In this document: positions 1 to 6,795 of the stretch, piece by piece
Layout of the letters: each line of letters opens with the position of its first letter
How positions within the stretch are numbered: the stretch's first letter is position 1
NCBI GenBank assembly: GCA_025936205.1
Contig: JAICTU010000065.1
Span: 1-25,113 of the forward strand
DNA: 25,113 bases
DNA from: Polyangiaceae bacterium
GTDB lineage: Bacteria > Myxococcota > Polyangia > Polyangiales > Polyangiaceae
Direction: 5' to 3'
Translations under genes and position numbers: made by a program
Notes under the pieces: model-generated
What the model was told of the DNA's origin: nothing
What the model saw: only the letters and a program-made list of their open reading frames with translations
The model's database searches: none

Positions 1-45
1 GGCTTCGGGGTCACTGGCTTCGGGGTCACTGGCTTCGGGGTTACT
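1..45. repeat. 15-bp tandem repeat, three copies at the window edge
   Basis: The unit ggcttcggggtcact occurs at 1-15 and 16-30. A third copy with one C-to-T change is at 31-45. The array may extend left of the window. The period is a multiple of three and, on the minus strand, encodes repeating Pro-Glu-Ala-Ser-Asp in the partial gene there. Confidence 0.85.
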
Positions 46-81
46 GGGAGGATCGGATTCGGGAGTCTTGCGCACGGACAT
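1..81 (-). CDS. 5' end of a repeat-rich protein gene (partial, runs off the window)
   Basis: Read on the minus strand from an ATG at 79-81, the frame stays open to the window edge (27 codons). It begins MSVRKTPESDPPSNPEASD and continues with two further PEASD-type repeats. The codons repeat as a 15-bp DNA unit (1-15, 16-30, 31-45). A GGGGAG stretch upstream could serve as a distant ribosome site. The gene would follow the ankyrin gene on the same strand after 84 bp, so co-transcription is plausible. Function cannot be told from an acidic, proline-rich N-terminus. A noncoding repeat remains possible. Confidence 0.4.
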   Translation of the reverse strand, partial: MSVRKTPESDPPSNPEASDPEASDPEA

Positions 82-165
82 GGCACGCCCATTTCTGCCG
101 CTCCCCGCCAGCTTGGCAAGCCCCCACGGAACGGCAGTGGTCCGATCCGAAACCCTGACCCTTCC

Positions 166-2373
166 TCAAAGCTGCTCGAGATACGCCACCACTTCCGGGC
201 TCCCCCCGGCGCGCGCGAGGTCGAGCGCACTCTTGCGACGGCGGTCGGCCAGGCGCGGATTGGCGCCCCCCTGGATCAGGGCTGTCACGGCCTCGAGCGA
301 ACCCTGGGCTGCGGCGCGGAGGTGCAGCGGTGTGTCGCCGGCGGCGTCGCGCGCGTTGACGTCCGCGCCCAGGCGCAGCAGGAGCTGTACCGTTTGGGCG
401 TCGCGCGCCAGGTGGAGCGGCGTGCGCCCCTGGCGATCGCGCGCGTCGACGCGCGCGCCGCGCGACACCAGCGCCTGGGCGACCTCGGTCAGGCCCTGCG
501 CGGAGGCCTCGAACAGCGCGCTACGTCCGCGCGCGTCCGTGGCCCGGACCAGCTCCGAATCGCTCTCCAGGAGCGCGACCACCGGCGCCGGGTCTGGCTC
601 GGTGCTGCGGGCGTCGCGTGCGCCGGCGAGGCGCTGGATCATGCCGAACAGGTCCGGTAGCGTCGCCGTCGGGTTGGACAGTGGATGCCCGGCAGCCGCC
701 AGGGCGCGCAGCAACTCCGCGCGCAGACCTTGCTGCGCCAGCACGTCGAGGGCGGTCTTGCCGTCGCGATCGGGCTGCAACGGATCGGCGCCCGCTTCCA
801 GCAGCGCGGGCGTGAGCGCCAGCATCTCCTGGTCCCGCATCAGGTGAAAGACTCCGCGCCCGCGCTCGTCGACCGCGCGCGCGTCCGCTTTGGACTCGAG
901 CAATTGCCGCGCGACGGCTGGGTTATCGCCCCAGATGGCCAGCAGAAGCGGCGTCGCGGCATGCGGATCCGCCTGATGCGGGCCGCGCTCGTCGCCCGGG
1001 CGAGCGGGGCAGCTGCGTGCCTCGGGTTCGGCGCCGCGATTCAGCAGCAGCTCCGCCGAGCGCGCATCGGCATAGCGCGCCACCCAGTGCAGCGGTGTTT
1101 CGCCGGCCTCGTCGAGCGCCGAGAGGTCGGCAGCGTCGAGCGTCGTGAAGCTGCGCAGCACGTCCGCTTCGAGCAGGCGCGCCGTATCGAGCTTGCCCGC
1201 CTGCAGCGCTGCGTCGAGCGCCGAGAGCGAGCCGCCGCTCGCGTCCCACAGACCACGGGCGCGTCCGTCCGCTCCCGCCACGAGCAGCGCCTGCACGTGG
1301 GCAGTGCGTCCGGCCTGGGCAGCGGCCATCAGCGCGGTGCGGTTCAGGGCGTCCCGCGCGTCGACCTCGGCACCTTGGTCCAGCAAGCGCTGTAGATCGT
1401 CGAGCGAGCCGCTGCTGGCGGCGGCGATCAACGGCGTCCCGGCGGGCGGCGCTTGCGCCGGGGAGGCTGGAGTCTGCGCGTTTGGGTCCGTGCCGGGGGC
1501 GGCGTGCGCCGCGCGCCCGTACATGTCCAGCCAGGGCACGGAGCAGATCGCCGGCACCTCGCCGGGCTTTCCGCGGTAGAGGATCTGCGGTGTGCGGTGA
1601 GGGCGCGGTGGCTCTCCCGGATCGTCGGTCGTCTGCTCCGTGCGCGCCCGGGCCGGCGCAGGCGCCGTGGCGGGACCTGCAGCAGGGGCCAGCGCAGGCT
1701 GCGGGGGTGCTGCCCCGGGCGGCGCGTCGTCCGCCTTCCCGCTGAACCACTGGCGCTGGACGAGCACGCCGACCAGCACCAACCAGCCCAGCGCCATGGC
1801 GCCGTACACGCGAGCGTTCGGTGGCGTGGACAGGGGGTGGGCGACGGGAGCGAAGCGCGGCCGCTGCGTCTCGATGTGGCGCTGCGTGTCCAGCTGGCTC
1901 GGGCGACGGCTCCCGGTGCCGTGCGCGGTGGTCCTGCCGGTGCCATGCGTCGTGGTCCTGCCCTCCGGGAGCGGGCTATTGGGATTGCGCACCGAGATCG
2001 GGGGGTGGGCGGGGCGCTGCGTCTCGAGCTGGCTGGGCCTGCGCGAAGGGTCCTGCATGCCGCCGGCCGTGGTGCGCGGGCTGGCCTGCATGCCGCCGGC
2101 CGTGGTGCGACCGCGCCCGCTCGGCGCGATGCCCGCGGAAGTGTTGCGGATCGTGGGCTCCTGCAGGCCCATGGACGTCGCCCGCGCCGCGGGCCCTTGC
2201 AGGCTGCCGCTGCTGGCGCGCGCTCCGCGCTCGCTCAGCGCGGCATCGACGGCCGCGCGCACCGTCGGCACCTGCATGCCGCCCGCCGTCGTGCGGCACT
2301 CCGGGCAACCAGCGAAACGATCCGCGTCGTACGTGTGCCCGTGACGTTCACAAACGGTCGGTTTCGACATCAT
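166..2373 (-). CDS. Membrane-anchored ankyrin-repeat protein with N-terminal zinc ribbon
   Basis: This is a 735-residue protein of unknown partner. Residues 8-26 form a zinc-ribbon-like knuckle (C8-x2-H11 ... C23-x2-C26). Residues 27-180 are low complexity, with RTTAGGMQ at 27, 89 and 100, RTT[TA]HGTG at 139 and 147, and a repeated RRPSQL[ED]TQR. One membrane helix lies at about 188-206, followed by a Pro/Ala linker. From about 312 to the end there are many ankyrin repeats, with the pattern G.TPLH.A...G....V..LL..GA. The zinc ribbon and Thr-rich repeats are probably cytoplasmic and the ankyrins periplasmic, but topology is inferred. Ankyrin repeats bind protein partners; no catalytic domain is visible. 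ATG codons sit at 2373 and 2370; GGGA just upstream favours the second by spacing. The Thr repeats look like possible Ser/Thr-kinase targets, which is only an inference. Confidence 0.9.
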   Translation of the reverse strand: MMSKPTVCERHGHTYDADRFAGCPECRTTAGGMQVPTVRAAVDAALSERGARASSGSLQGPAARATSMGLQEPTIRNTSAGIAPSGRGRTTAGGMQASPRTTAGGMQDPSRRPSQLETQRPAHPPISVRNPNSPLPEGRTTTHGTGRTTAHGTGSRRPSQLDTQRHIETQRPRFAPVAHPLSTPPNARVYGAMALGWLVLVGVLVQRQWFSGKADDAPPGAAPPQPALAPAAGPATAPAPARARTEQTTDDPGEPPRPHRTPQILYRGKPGEVPAICSVPWLDMYGRAAHAAPGTDPNAQTPASPAQAPPAGTPLIAAASSGSLDDLQRLLDQGAEVDARDALNRTALMAAAQAGRTAHVQALLVAGADGRARGLWDASGGSLSALDAALQAGKLDTARLLEADVLRSFTTLDAADLSALDEAGETPLHWVARYADARSAELLLNRGAEPEARSCPARPGDERGPHQADPHAATPLLLAIWGDNPAVARQLLESKADARAVDERGRGVFHLMRDQEMLALTPALLEAGADPLQPDRDGKTALDVLAQQGLRAELLRALAAAGHPLSNPTATLPDLFGMIQRLAGARDARSTEPDPAPVVALLESDSELVRATDARGRSALFEASAQGLTEVAQALVSRGARVDARDRQGRTPLHLARDAQTVQLLLRLGADVNARDAAGDTPLHLRAAAQGSLEAVTALIQGGANPRLADRRRKSALDLARAGGSPEVVAYLEQL

Positions 2374-2572
2374 CGTCCCATGTCGGCGGCCCGCGCAGGG
2401 TTCACCCCGAGCGGCGCCGGAACGCTCCTGACTGGCGCGTCCCGGGCTCTCGTGGAGTCCGCTTCACGACATCGTGGTACCAGCCGCAGAGCATCCCATT
2501 GCTGAGGACGGCTCGACGCCGCAAAGACTTAGCGTTTCGAGGAGGAGCGAAAGGGCCGGCGGGGGCCCAGGC
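2374..2572. other. Intergenic stretch with no recognisable gene
   Basis: This lies between the ankyrin gene start and the decayed HxlR regulator. Frames on both strands read as arginine-rich compositional noise, and I recognise no motif. It should contain the ankyrin gene promoter, but I see no convincing -35/-10 pair. Confidence 0.4.
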
Positions 2573-2809
2573 TCACGGCAGCGGCGTCGCTGCAAAGGGT
2601 GACAAGCGCAGCCAGCGCCCCGATATCGGTGCTGCGCCCGGCCGATACCGGACACAACTCGGCCTCTCCGCGCGCGATCAGGAGCCACCAGCGCCGCGCG
2701 GCGCCGTGCAAGTTGCACCGGAAAGCAGTTCTCTGACCACGAGCAGTGTCCAGCGTTCGCCGATGACCTCCGCCGCCTTCGCGATCGGGCAAAATTGACC
2801 GTACTTCAT
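2573..2809 (-). pseudogene. Decayed HxlR-family winged-helix regulator
   Basis: From ATG 2809, with a GAGGG ribosome site just upstream, the frame reads MKYGQFCPIAKAAEVIGERW followed by TLLVVRELLSGA. This is the hallmark N-terminus of HxlR regulators. It then hits TGA at 2678-2680 after only 43 codons. A second frame directly follows with RRWWLLIARGEAELC, resembling the C-terminal sensor-like extension of long HxlR proteins. The original frame then resumes with RWLRLSPFA, typical of the C-terminal end, and stops at 2573. Three family segments in order but in two frames, at under half the usual length, indicate internal deletions. It is divergent from the methyltransferase gene at 2958, which it may once have controlled. 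The N-terminal match is clear; the two C-terminal pieces are from memory of the family. Confidence 0.72.
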
Positions 2810-2835
2810 GGGCCCTCTGCTGGAGGGATCTAGTG

Positions 2836-2852
2836 ACTACGCTTTTCGTAGT
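2836..2852. promoter_or_regulatory. Inverted repeat ACTACG-N5-CGTAGT
   Basis: A perfect 6-bp inverted repeat with a 5-bp spacer lies 27 bp in front of the decayed regulator's start and about 105 bp upstream of the methyltransferase. TAGT/ACTA-type dyads are common for HxlR regulators, so this is a candidate operator for that regulator or a paralogue. Function is inferred. Confidence 0.4.
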
Positions 2853-2866
2853 AAACCGGGCTCGTG

Positions 2867-2881
2867 CTTCGAAATTCGAAG
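2867..2881. promoter_or_regulatory. Perfect 7-1-7 palindrome CTTCGAAATTCGAAG
   Basis: A perfect 15-bp inverted repeat lies in the divergent gap between the HxlR remnant and the methyltransferase, about 76 bp before the latter's start codon. It is operator-like by symmetry and position. No binding protein can be assigned from sequence. Confidence 0.45.
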
Positions 2882-2957
2882 TAGCCGGGTCCTCGCCGCG
2901 GGCGCAGGCTCGCTGGGTCGCGCGGCATGGGGCCGCGCTGGATCGGAGGTCTCGAGC

Positions 2958-3728
2958 ATGTTGGGGCTCATCTACAGTTTGCTTTCGTATGCCGGGTTTC
3001 TGGGTGTCTTCAGCTATTTCGCCCTGTTCAGCGACGGCATCGTGGTGCCCCGGCACGTCGACAGCGGAGCGCACGCTGGTCCGGCGCTGGCGCTCTCCGT
3101 CAACCTGGCGTTGCTGCTCGTGTTCGGGCTGCAGCACTCGATCATGGCCCGCGAAGGCTTCAAGCGAGTTTGGACCCGGCTGATCCCGCCGTCACTCGAG
3201 CGCGCGACGTATGTGCTGGCCTCCTCGCTGGCCCTGGCCTTGTTCATGTGGCAATGGCGGCCCTTGCCCGCTCGCGTCTGGAGCGTCGAATCGGCTCCGG
3301 CGGCCGTGCTGCTCTGGAGCGTGAACGCACTCGGCTGGCTCGGCGGCACGTTCTCGACGTTCCTGATCGATCACTTCGATCTGTTCGGGATCAAGCAGGC
3401 GTTCCACGCCTTTCGCCGCTCCAGCTATCAGCGCCGCGGATTCGTCACGCCGCTCTTGTACCGATACATGCGGCACCCGTTGATGGCGGGTTTGTTGCTC
3501 GGCTTCTGGGTGACGCCGCACATGAGCGTGGGCCACCTGCTGCTGTCGCTCGGCATGAGCGCGTACATCCTGATCGGGGTGCACTTCGAGGAGCGCTCGC
3601 TGGTGCGCGCGCTCGGCGAGGACTACCTTCGCTACCAGGCCTCGACGCCGCGGTTTCTGCCGCTACCCCGCTCGAAGCGCAGCACCGAGCTGGTTCGCCC
3701 GGCAGAGCAGCCCGCTCTCAGGCCTTGA
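2958..3728 (+). CDS. MddA-like membrane S-methyltransferase (NnrU/ICMT fold)
   Basis: This 256-residue polytopic membrane protein probably methylates a small thiol. The closest family I recognise is methanethiol S-methyltransferase MddA, which makes dimethyl sulfide using S-adenosylmethionine. Early segments include LQHSIMAR and a later ERATYVL block. The C-terminal half has YMRHPLMAGLL and an FEERSL...GEDYLRYQ block, the signature of the isoprenylcysteine-methyltransferase-like SAM pocket. About six hydrophobic segments are visible. The ATG at 2958 is chosen because GGAGGT at 2945-2950 sits 7 nt before it; a longer frame upstream from 2808 lacks this and has no family resemblance. The 3' end overlaps the convergent YjfB-like gene by 11 bp. 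The exact substrate is uncertain: other NnrU-like proteins share these motifs. Confidence 0.82.
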   Translation: MLGLIYSLLSYAGFLGVFSYFALFSDGIVVPRHVDSGAHAGPALALSVNLALLLVFGLQHSIMAREGFKRVWTRLIPPSLERATYVLASSLALALFMWQWRPLPARVWSVESAPAAVLLWSVNALGWLGGTFSTFLIDHFDLFGIKQAFHAFRRSSYQRRGFVTPLLYRYMRHPLMAGLLLGFWVTPHMSVGHLLLSLGMSAYILIGVHFEERSLVRALGEDYLRYQASTPRFLPLPRSKRSTELVRPAEQPALRP

Positions 3729-3900
3729 TGTTCAGATTCTCGCCGACGCCGGGCGGCAGCTGCGTGGACCCGACGCTGGACGCATCGAGCAGCTGGATCA
3801 CATCGCGCCCTTGTTGTTTAACCGACTGCTGGATCTTGCCCGCCACCAGCGCGCTGTAGAGAGCCCCTGCACCCGCCCCTGATCCACCCGAGATCTGCAT
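3718..3900 (-). CDS. YjfB-like putative motility protein
   Basis: This 60-residue peptide resembles the YjfB family, annotated as putative motility proteins. It has a short Gly/Ser-rich N-terminus, a glutamine-rich helix (KIQQSVKQQGRDVIQLLD), then a Pro/Gly stretch and a short hydrophobic end (LNIKA). The length is normal for the family. The start ATG at 3900 has no strong ribosome site. The stop overlaps the convergent methyltransferase end. The family's role is not established biochemically. The chemotaxis genes further along fit a motile cell but are not linked to it. Confidence 0.6.
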   Translation of the reverse strand: MQISGGSGAGAGALYSALVAGKIQQSVKQQGRDVIQLLDASSVGSTQLPPGVGENLNIKA

Positions 3901-3989
3901 GCGCGTGTGAACGGCCGGCGCAGCTTCTTCTATAAGAGTCGTGTCGCTTTGGGTCCCTTCGGCGAGCGGCTCGAGGTAGGTGTCCGCTC

Positions 3990-4379
3990 ATGGCACAGAT
4001 CAAGCTCTATGGGCTGTCTGCACAGCTCGCTCCGATCCGGAAGCAGCTCTCCGATGTGGTACACGGCTGCGTTGTCGACGCGCTCGGTTTGCCCGTGGAC
4101 AAGCGCTTTCAGCGCTTCATCGGCCTGGAGCCGGAAGACTTCATCTATCCGCCGGGTCGCTCGGAGCGCTACCTGATCCTCGAGATCAGCATGTTCGAGG
4201 GGCGCTCGGTCGAGGCCAAGAAGCAGCTGATCCGGCTGTTGTTCGAGCGCGTGCGCGCCCAGCTCGGCATCCAGCCGGAGGATCTCGAGATCACCATCAC
4301 CGAGACGCCGCGCCACAACTGGGGGATCCGCGGCGTGCCCGGTGATGAGCTCGGACTGAGCTATAAAGTGACGGTCTAG
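3990..4379 (+). CDS. Tautomerase-family protein lacking the catalytic Pro-1
   Basis: The 129-residue protein matches the Tautomerase_2 group of the MIF/4-oxalocrotonate tautomerase superfamily. Visible features are an IEISMFEGRS-like strand/helix (EISMFEGRSVEAKK), a second half with DLEITITETPRHNWGIRG, and a PGDELGLSYKV end. The superfamily acid/base is an N-terminal proline exposed after Met removal. Here the protein starts Met-Ala-Gln, so the canonical catalyst is absent. The start is well supported: GAGGTAGG at 3974-3980 precedes the ATG, and no in-frame start upstream would give Met-Pro. It stands alone, convergent with the lipoprotein gene 14 bp away. Its role is unknown; it may be non-enzymatic or use another residue. 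Confidence 0.85.
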   Translation: MAQIKLYGLSAQLAPIRKQLSDVVHGCVVDALGLPVDKRFQRFIGLEPEDFIYPPGRSERYLILEISMFEGRSVEAKKQLIRLLFERVRAQLGIQPEDLEITITETPRHNWGIRGVPGDELGLSYKVTV

Positions 4380-4393
4380 AGGGTGAGCTCCAG

Positions 4394-5044
4394 TTACTTG
4401 GCGGCGGGGGCGGCCGGCGCGGCTTCCGCGGCGGGAGCCTCGCCGGCAGCGGGGGGCGCCGAAGTCGGAGCGTCCGCCGGAGCGTCGACGAAGTGGAGCG
4501 TCGGTGGAGCGCTGGTGCCGAGGTCACAGAGCGCGAAGCGGATCTGCATGTCGACGATGGCCTTGCCGTAGTAGCAAGTGCTGGGAGCGGCAGCGCCGGG
4601 GAACTCCACGGAGACGGCCTTGATGTTCTTGTTGCTGGTCTCGAACGCCGGAACCGGAGCATCTTTGTCCGGAACGATGATGGTGAGCGTGCCGTCGTCC
4701 CACATGTCGACCTTCGCGGCCGCGCCTTTGACGCTGTTGAGGTCCACCACGTAGTCACGGTAGGTCGCGCCGTCTTTCTGGGTGAGCTTCACGTCCACCG
4801 TCGCGTCCTGCGGCTGCCCGTCCTTGAAGAACAGGCCACCGACCGTGAAGTGACCGTCGGCAGCGAGCTTGTGCGTGGCGTCCAGCTTGGACTGGTCCAC
4901 GTTCACGACGATGTTGGCAGCGGGAATTTCGGAAGCGGCGGGCGGCTTGGCATCATGCGTGAGGCGGGGGCCGCAAGCTAGCAACAGCGAGCCCAGCAAG
5001 GAGCCGCCGGTGAGTGCGATGGAGAGCGAACGTCGGGTCAACAT
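4394..5044 (-). CDS. Secreted lipoprotein of unknown function
   Basis: This 216-residue protein begins MLTRRSLSIALTGG and has a lipobox LLLAC with C24 as the lipidated residue. The TRRSLSI stretch resembles a twin-arginine motif, so Tat export is possible. The mature part is beta-rich, with alternating hydrophobic strands (ANIVVNVDQS, VDMWDDGTLTIIVPD) and two further cysteines (in STCYYGKAIV and FALCDLG) that could form a disulfide. The tail after about residue 185 is Ala/Pro repetitive. ATG 5044 gives the signal peptide; GAGG lies about 14 nt upstream. It is convergent with the tautomerase gene. No enzyme family is recognised. Confidence 0.85.
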   Translation of the reverse strand: MLTRRSLSIALTGGSLLGSLLLACGPRLTHDAKPPAASEIPAANIVVNVDQSKLDATHKLAADGHFTVGGLFFKDGQPQDATVDVKLTQKDGATYRDYVVDLNSVKGAAAKVDMWDDGTLTIIVPDKDAPVPAFETSNKNIKAVSVEFPGAAAPSTCYYGKAIVDMQIRFALCDLGTSAPPTLHFVDAPADAPTSAPPAAGEAPAAEAAPAAPAAK

Positions 5045-5148
5045 CGTGACGCTATAGACCTCGCCTCGCGGCCAAGTCCACAGCAAACACTCGGCAGAAA
5101 TGGGCCGCGGCAGGGCCCACCCGGCGCTGGAGTCCCGCGTCAAAAACG

Positions 5149-6366
5149 CTACTGCGTCGCAGCGCGTAAGAAGCGTGTTTCTGGATTCTCTCGGCGCCAG
5201 ATCACGTGATCCATGCAGTAGTGATGGATGTTCACCAGCGCGAAGAACGCCGCAAAATACGGCGTCGTACCGAGCGCGTCCGGCACGGCGCCCCGCTGCA
5301 GGCGCGGCACGAACAACTCGTCGAGCAGCGTGGGGCCAGCGCGCAACAGCAGCCAGCCGAGCCCCAGTGCGCTCACCGCCAGCATGCCCAGCCGGGTGCT
5401 CGCGGATCGACCGAAGAGCGGCGGCCCCTCTTCGGACAGGGCTCGATTGCCCTGCATCAGCCACACGAAGTAGCAGTATTGCAGCGAGTGCAGCGCGGGG
5501 ATCAGGTATTGCACCATCGGGTCCACGCGCGAGTAGATCGTCCAGGACCAGATCGTGGCCAGAAAGCTGGCGAGCGGTGCCAAGGGCAGGGCCCGCCGCT
5601 CGCGGCGCCAGTTGCGCAGGAGCAACGCGCCGAGGGCGAGCGTGCTCGCTGCCAGCACCGCACCGGTCGTCAGCTCCAGCCAGCGCGGGTGCGCGACGCC
5701 CCAGTACACCACCCCTTTCTCCTCGAACTCGGCGGCGGGCATGCTCGGATTGGCCCAGGCGAAGGCCCAGGCTGCATAACAGTGCCAGAGCAGGAGCTGA
5801 CGCTCGCTTGCGGTCAAGCTCACGCCGCGCCGCGCGCTGAGCACGCTGAGCACGCCGAAGCCCTGCTTCACATAGTGCCAACCGACGAGCAGAAACATGA
5901 GCTGAATGAGGCCGCCCAGCGCCGCGGCGGAGTGCAGAATCAGCGCCAGCGCAGCCCAGCTGAGCAGCACGCCCGGCACGGCGAAGCCTGCGAGCCCGTA
6001 GCGAAGGCGCTGCGCCCCGGGCAGCTCGCGGCTCAGCAGGCGCGTGCGCAGGTCGCGGTAGAACAGCAGATAGGTGACGGCGAAGTGCGGGTCGTTCAGC
6101 ACATACGCCGCGTGAAAGGTCAGGAAGCCAGCGGCGAGCAGCACCGGATCTGAACCGAAGGCGCGCTGCAGGCCCCAGGAGAGCGGAAAGAGCAAGAACG
6201 TCGCGCCGCCGACGACCAAGAACTCGAGCCAGGGAGAGAGGCGCAGCCCCGTGGCGATGAGTCGCGCAGCTGTCGCGCTCGACACGCTCGAGCGCGGCTC
6301 GGCGTGCGCTGCGGGAAAGCCGCCGGGCAGCAGCTCGGCGGGTGCGGCAGAGGGGGAGGGCGGCAC
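5149..6366 (-). CDS. Polytopic membrane protein with conserved-looking histidines
   Basis: This 405-residue integral membrane protein of unknown function has roughly eight to ten hydrophobic helices. Histidines lie at helix ends: FHAAYVLNDPHF (H85, H94), LVGWHYVKQ (H164), LLWHCYAAW (H195), IPALHSLQYCY (H293) and NIHHYCMDHVIW (H381, H382, H386). The arrangement suggests a membrane metal or haem site and is loosely reminiscent of Brp/Blh-type carotenoid dioxygenases or other di-iron membrane enzymes. I do not recognise the family with confidence. The start is a GTG at 6366 with no good ribosome site; a later start near residue 28 is possible. A Fur-like box lies about 100 bp upstream, so iron or peroxide control is conceivable. 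Confidence 0.82.
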   Translation of the reverse strand: MPPSPSAAPAELLPGGFPAAHAEPRSSVSSATAARLIATGLRLSPWLEFLVVGGATFLLFPLSWGLQRAFGSDPVLLAAGFLTFHAAYVLNDPHFAVTYLLFYRDLRTRLLSRELPGAQRLRYGLAGFAVPGVLLSWAALALILHSAAALGGLIQLMFLLVGWHYVKQGFGVLSVLSARRGVSLTASERQLLLWHCYAAWAFAWANPSMPAAEFEEKGVVYWGVAHPRWLELTTGAVLAASTLALGALLLRNWRRERRALPLAPLASFLATIWSWTIYSRVDPMVQYLIPALHSLQYCYFVWLMQGNRALSEEGPPLFGRSASTRLGMLAVSALGLGWLLLRAGPTLLDELFVPRLQRGAVPDALGTTPYFAAFFALVNIHHYCMDHVIWRRENPETRFLRAATQ

Positions 6367-6463
6367 CGCGCGAGAATAGCTCGAATTAGCTCCGGATTCC
6401 CCCGCGCGGGCGCGAATTGACAGCGCTCCCGCGAGCAGCGCTGACCCGTCACTGGAAGAAAAT

Positions 6464-6482
6464 GAAATCGGTTGTCATTATC
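6464..6482 (-). promoter_or_regulatory. Fur/PerR-like box
   Basis: On the minus strand this reads GATAATGACAACCGATTTC, matching 14 of 19 positions of the E. coli Fur consensus, including the whole first eight bases. It lies in an AT-richer island within GC-rich DNA. It is ~98 bp upstream of the membrane protein gene and just upstream of the ahpC remnant on the other strand. Fur/PerR control of ahpC is common, so the box may be a relic of that gene or may serve the membrane protein. Confidence 0.5.
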
Positions 6483-6518
6483 ATTGGACTCGCTGCTGTT
6501 CATCTCGCCCGGTATCGC

Positions 6519-6629
6519 GGAGTCGCTCGCAACGTCGACGAGGTCGTGCGCGTGCTCGACGCGCTGCAGACGGGTGGGCTCACCGCCTGCAACTGGAAGC
6601 GCGGGCAAGCCGCGCTCTCTCTGCGCTGA
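6519..6629 (+). pseudogene. ahpC: 3' remnant of alkyl hydroperoxide reductase ahpC
   Basis: The frame ending at TGA 6627-6629 reads RNVDEVVRVLDALQ, then TGGLTACNWKRGQ. This matches the C-terminal end of AhpC-type peroxiredoxins, where GRNVDEVLRVLDALQ...CACNWRKG is typical. Only about 35 codons remain; the thioredoxin fold and the peroxidatic cysteine are gone. The CNW cysteine is kept, while the position two residues earlier is Thr instead of Cys. The frame is open back to an ATG at 6462, with GGAAG three bases before it. That would give a 55-residue chimera with a hydrophobic N-terminus, but it is more likely debris. Confidence 0.68.
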
Positions 6630-6795
6630 GCTGCATGAGCCCGTGTCCGAGCTCACGCTGCGCGCCAGCCCCTGGCGCTGGCGCCGCGCACTTGCTCCGG
6701 TGGCCGGGAATGAAGTACTGAGCCCGAGAGCTGTCCCAGCTGACATTTCCGTGCTGTCCCTTCCGCGAGCGAGCTCGAGCGCTACGCTGCGAGGC
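6630..6795. other. Gap before the acetyltransferase, with a GC hairpin
   Basis: No gene is recognised here. A perfect 7-bp inverted repeat GCGCCAG/CTGGCGC with a 9-nt loop lies at 6662-6684, 33 nt after the ahpC remnant's stop. It may be what is left of that gene's transcription end. It lacks a T-run, so it is not a canonical intrinsic terminator. Confidence 0.35.

Noticed and set aside
4394..5881. A 495-residue fusion of the lipoprotein with upstream coding
   Set aside because: The upstream part is a shadow of the membrane protein gene. A proper signal peptide and lipobox begin at the internal ATG at 5044.
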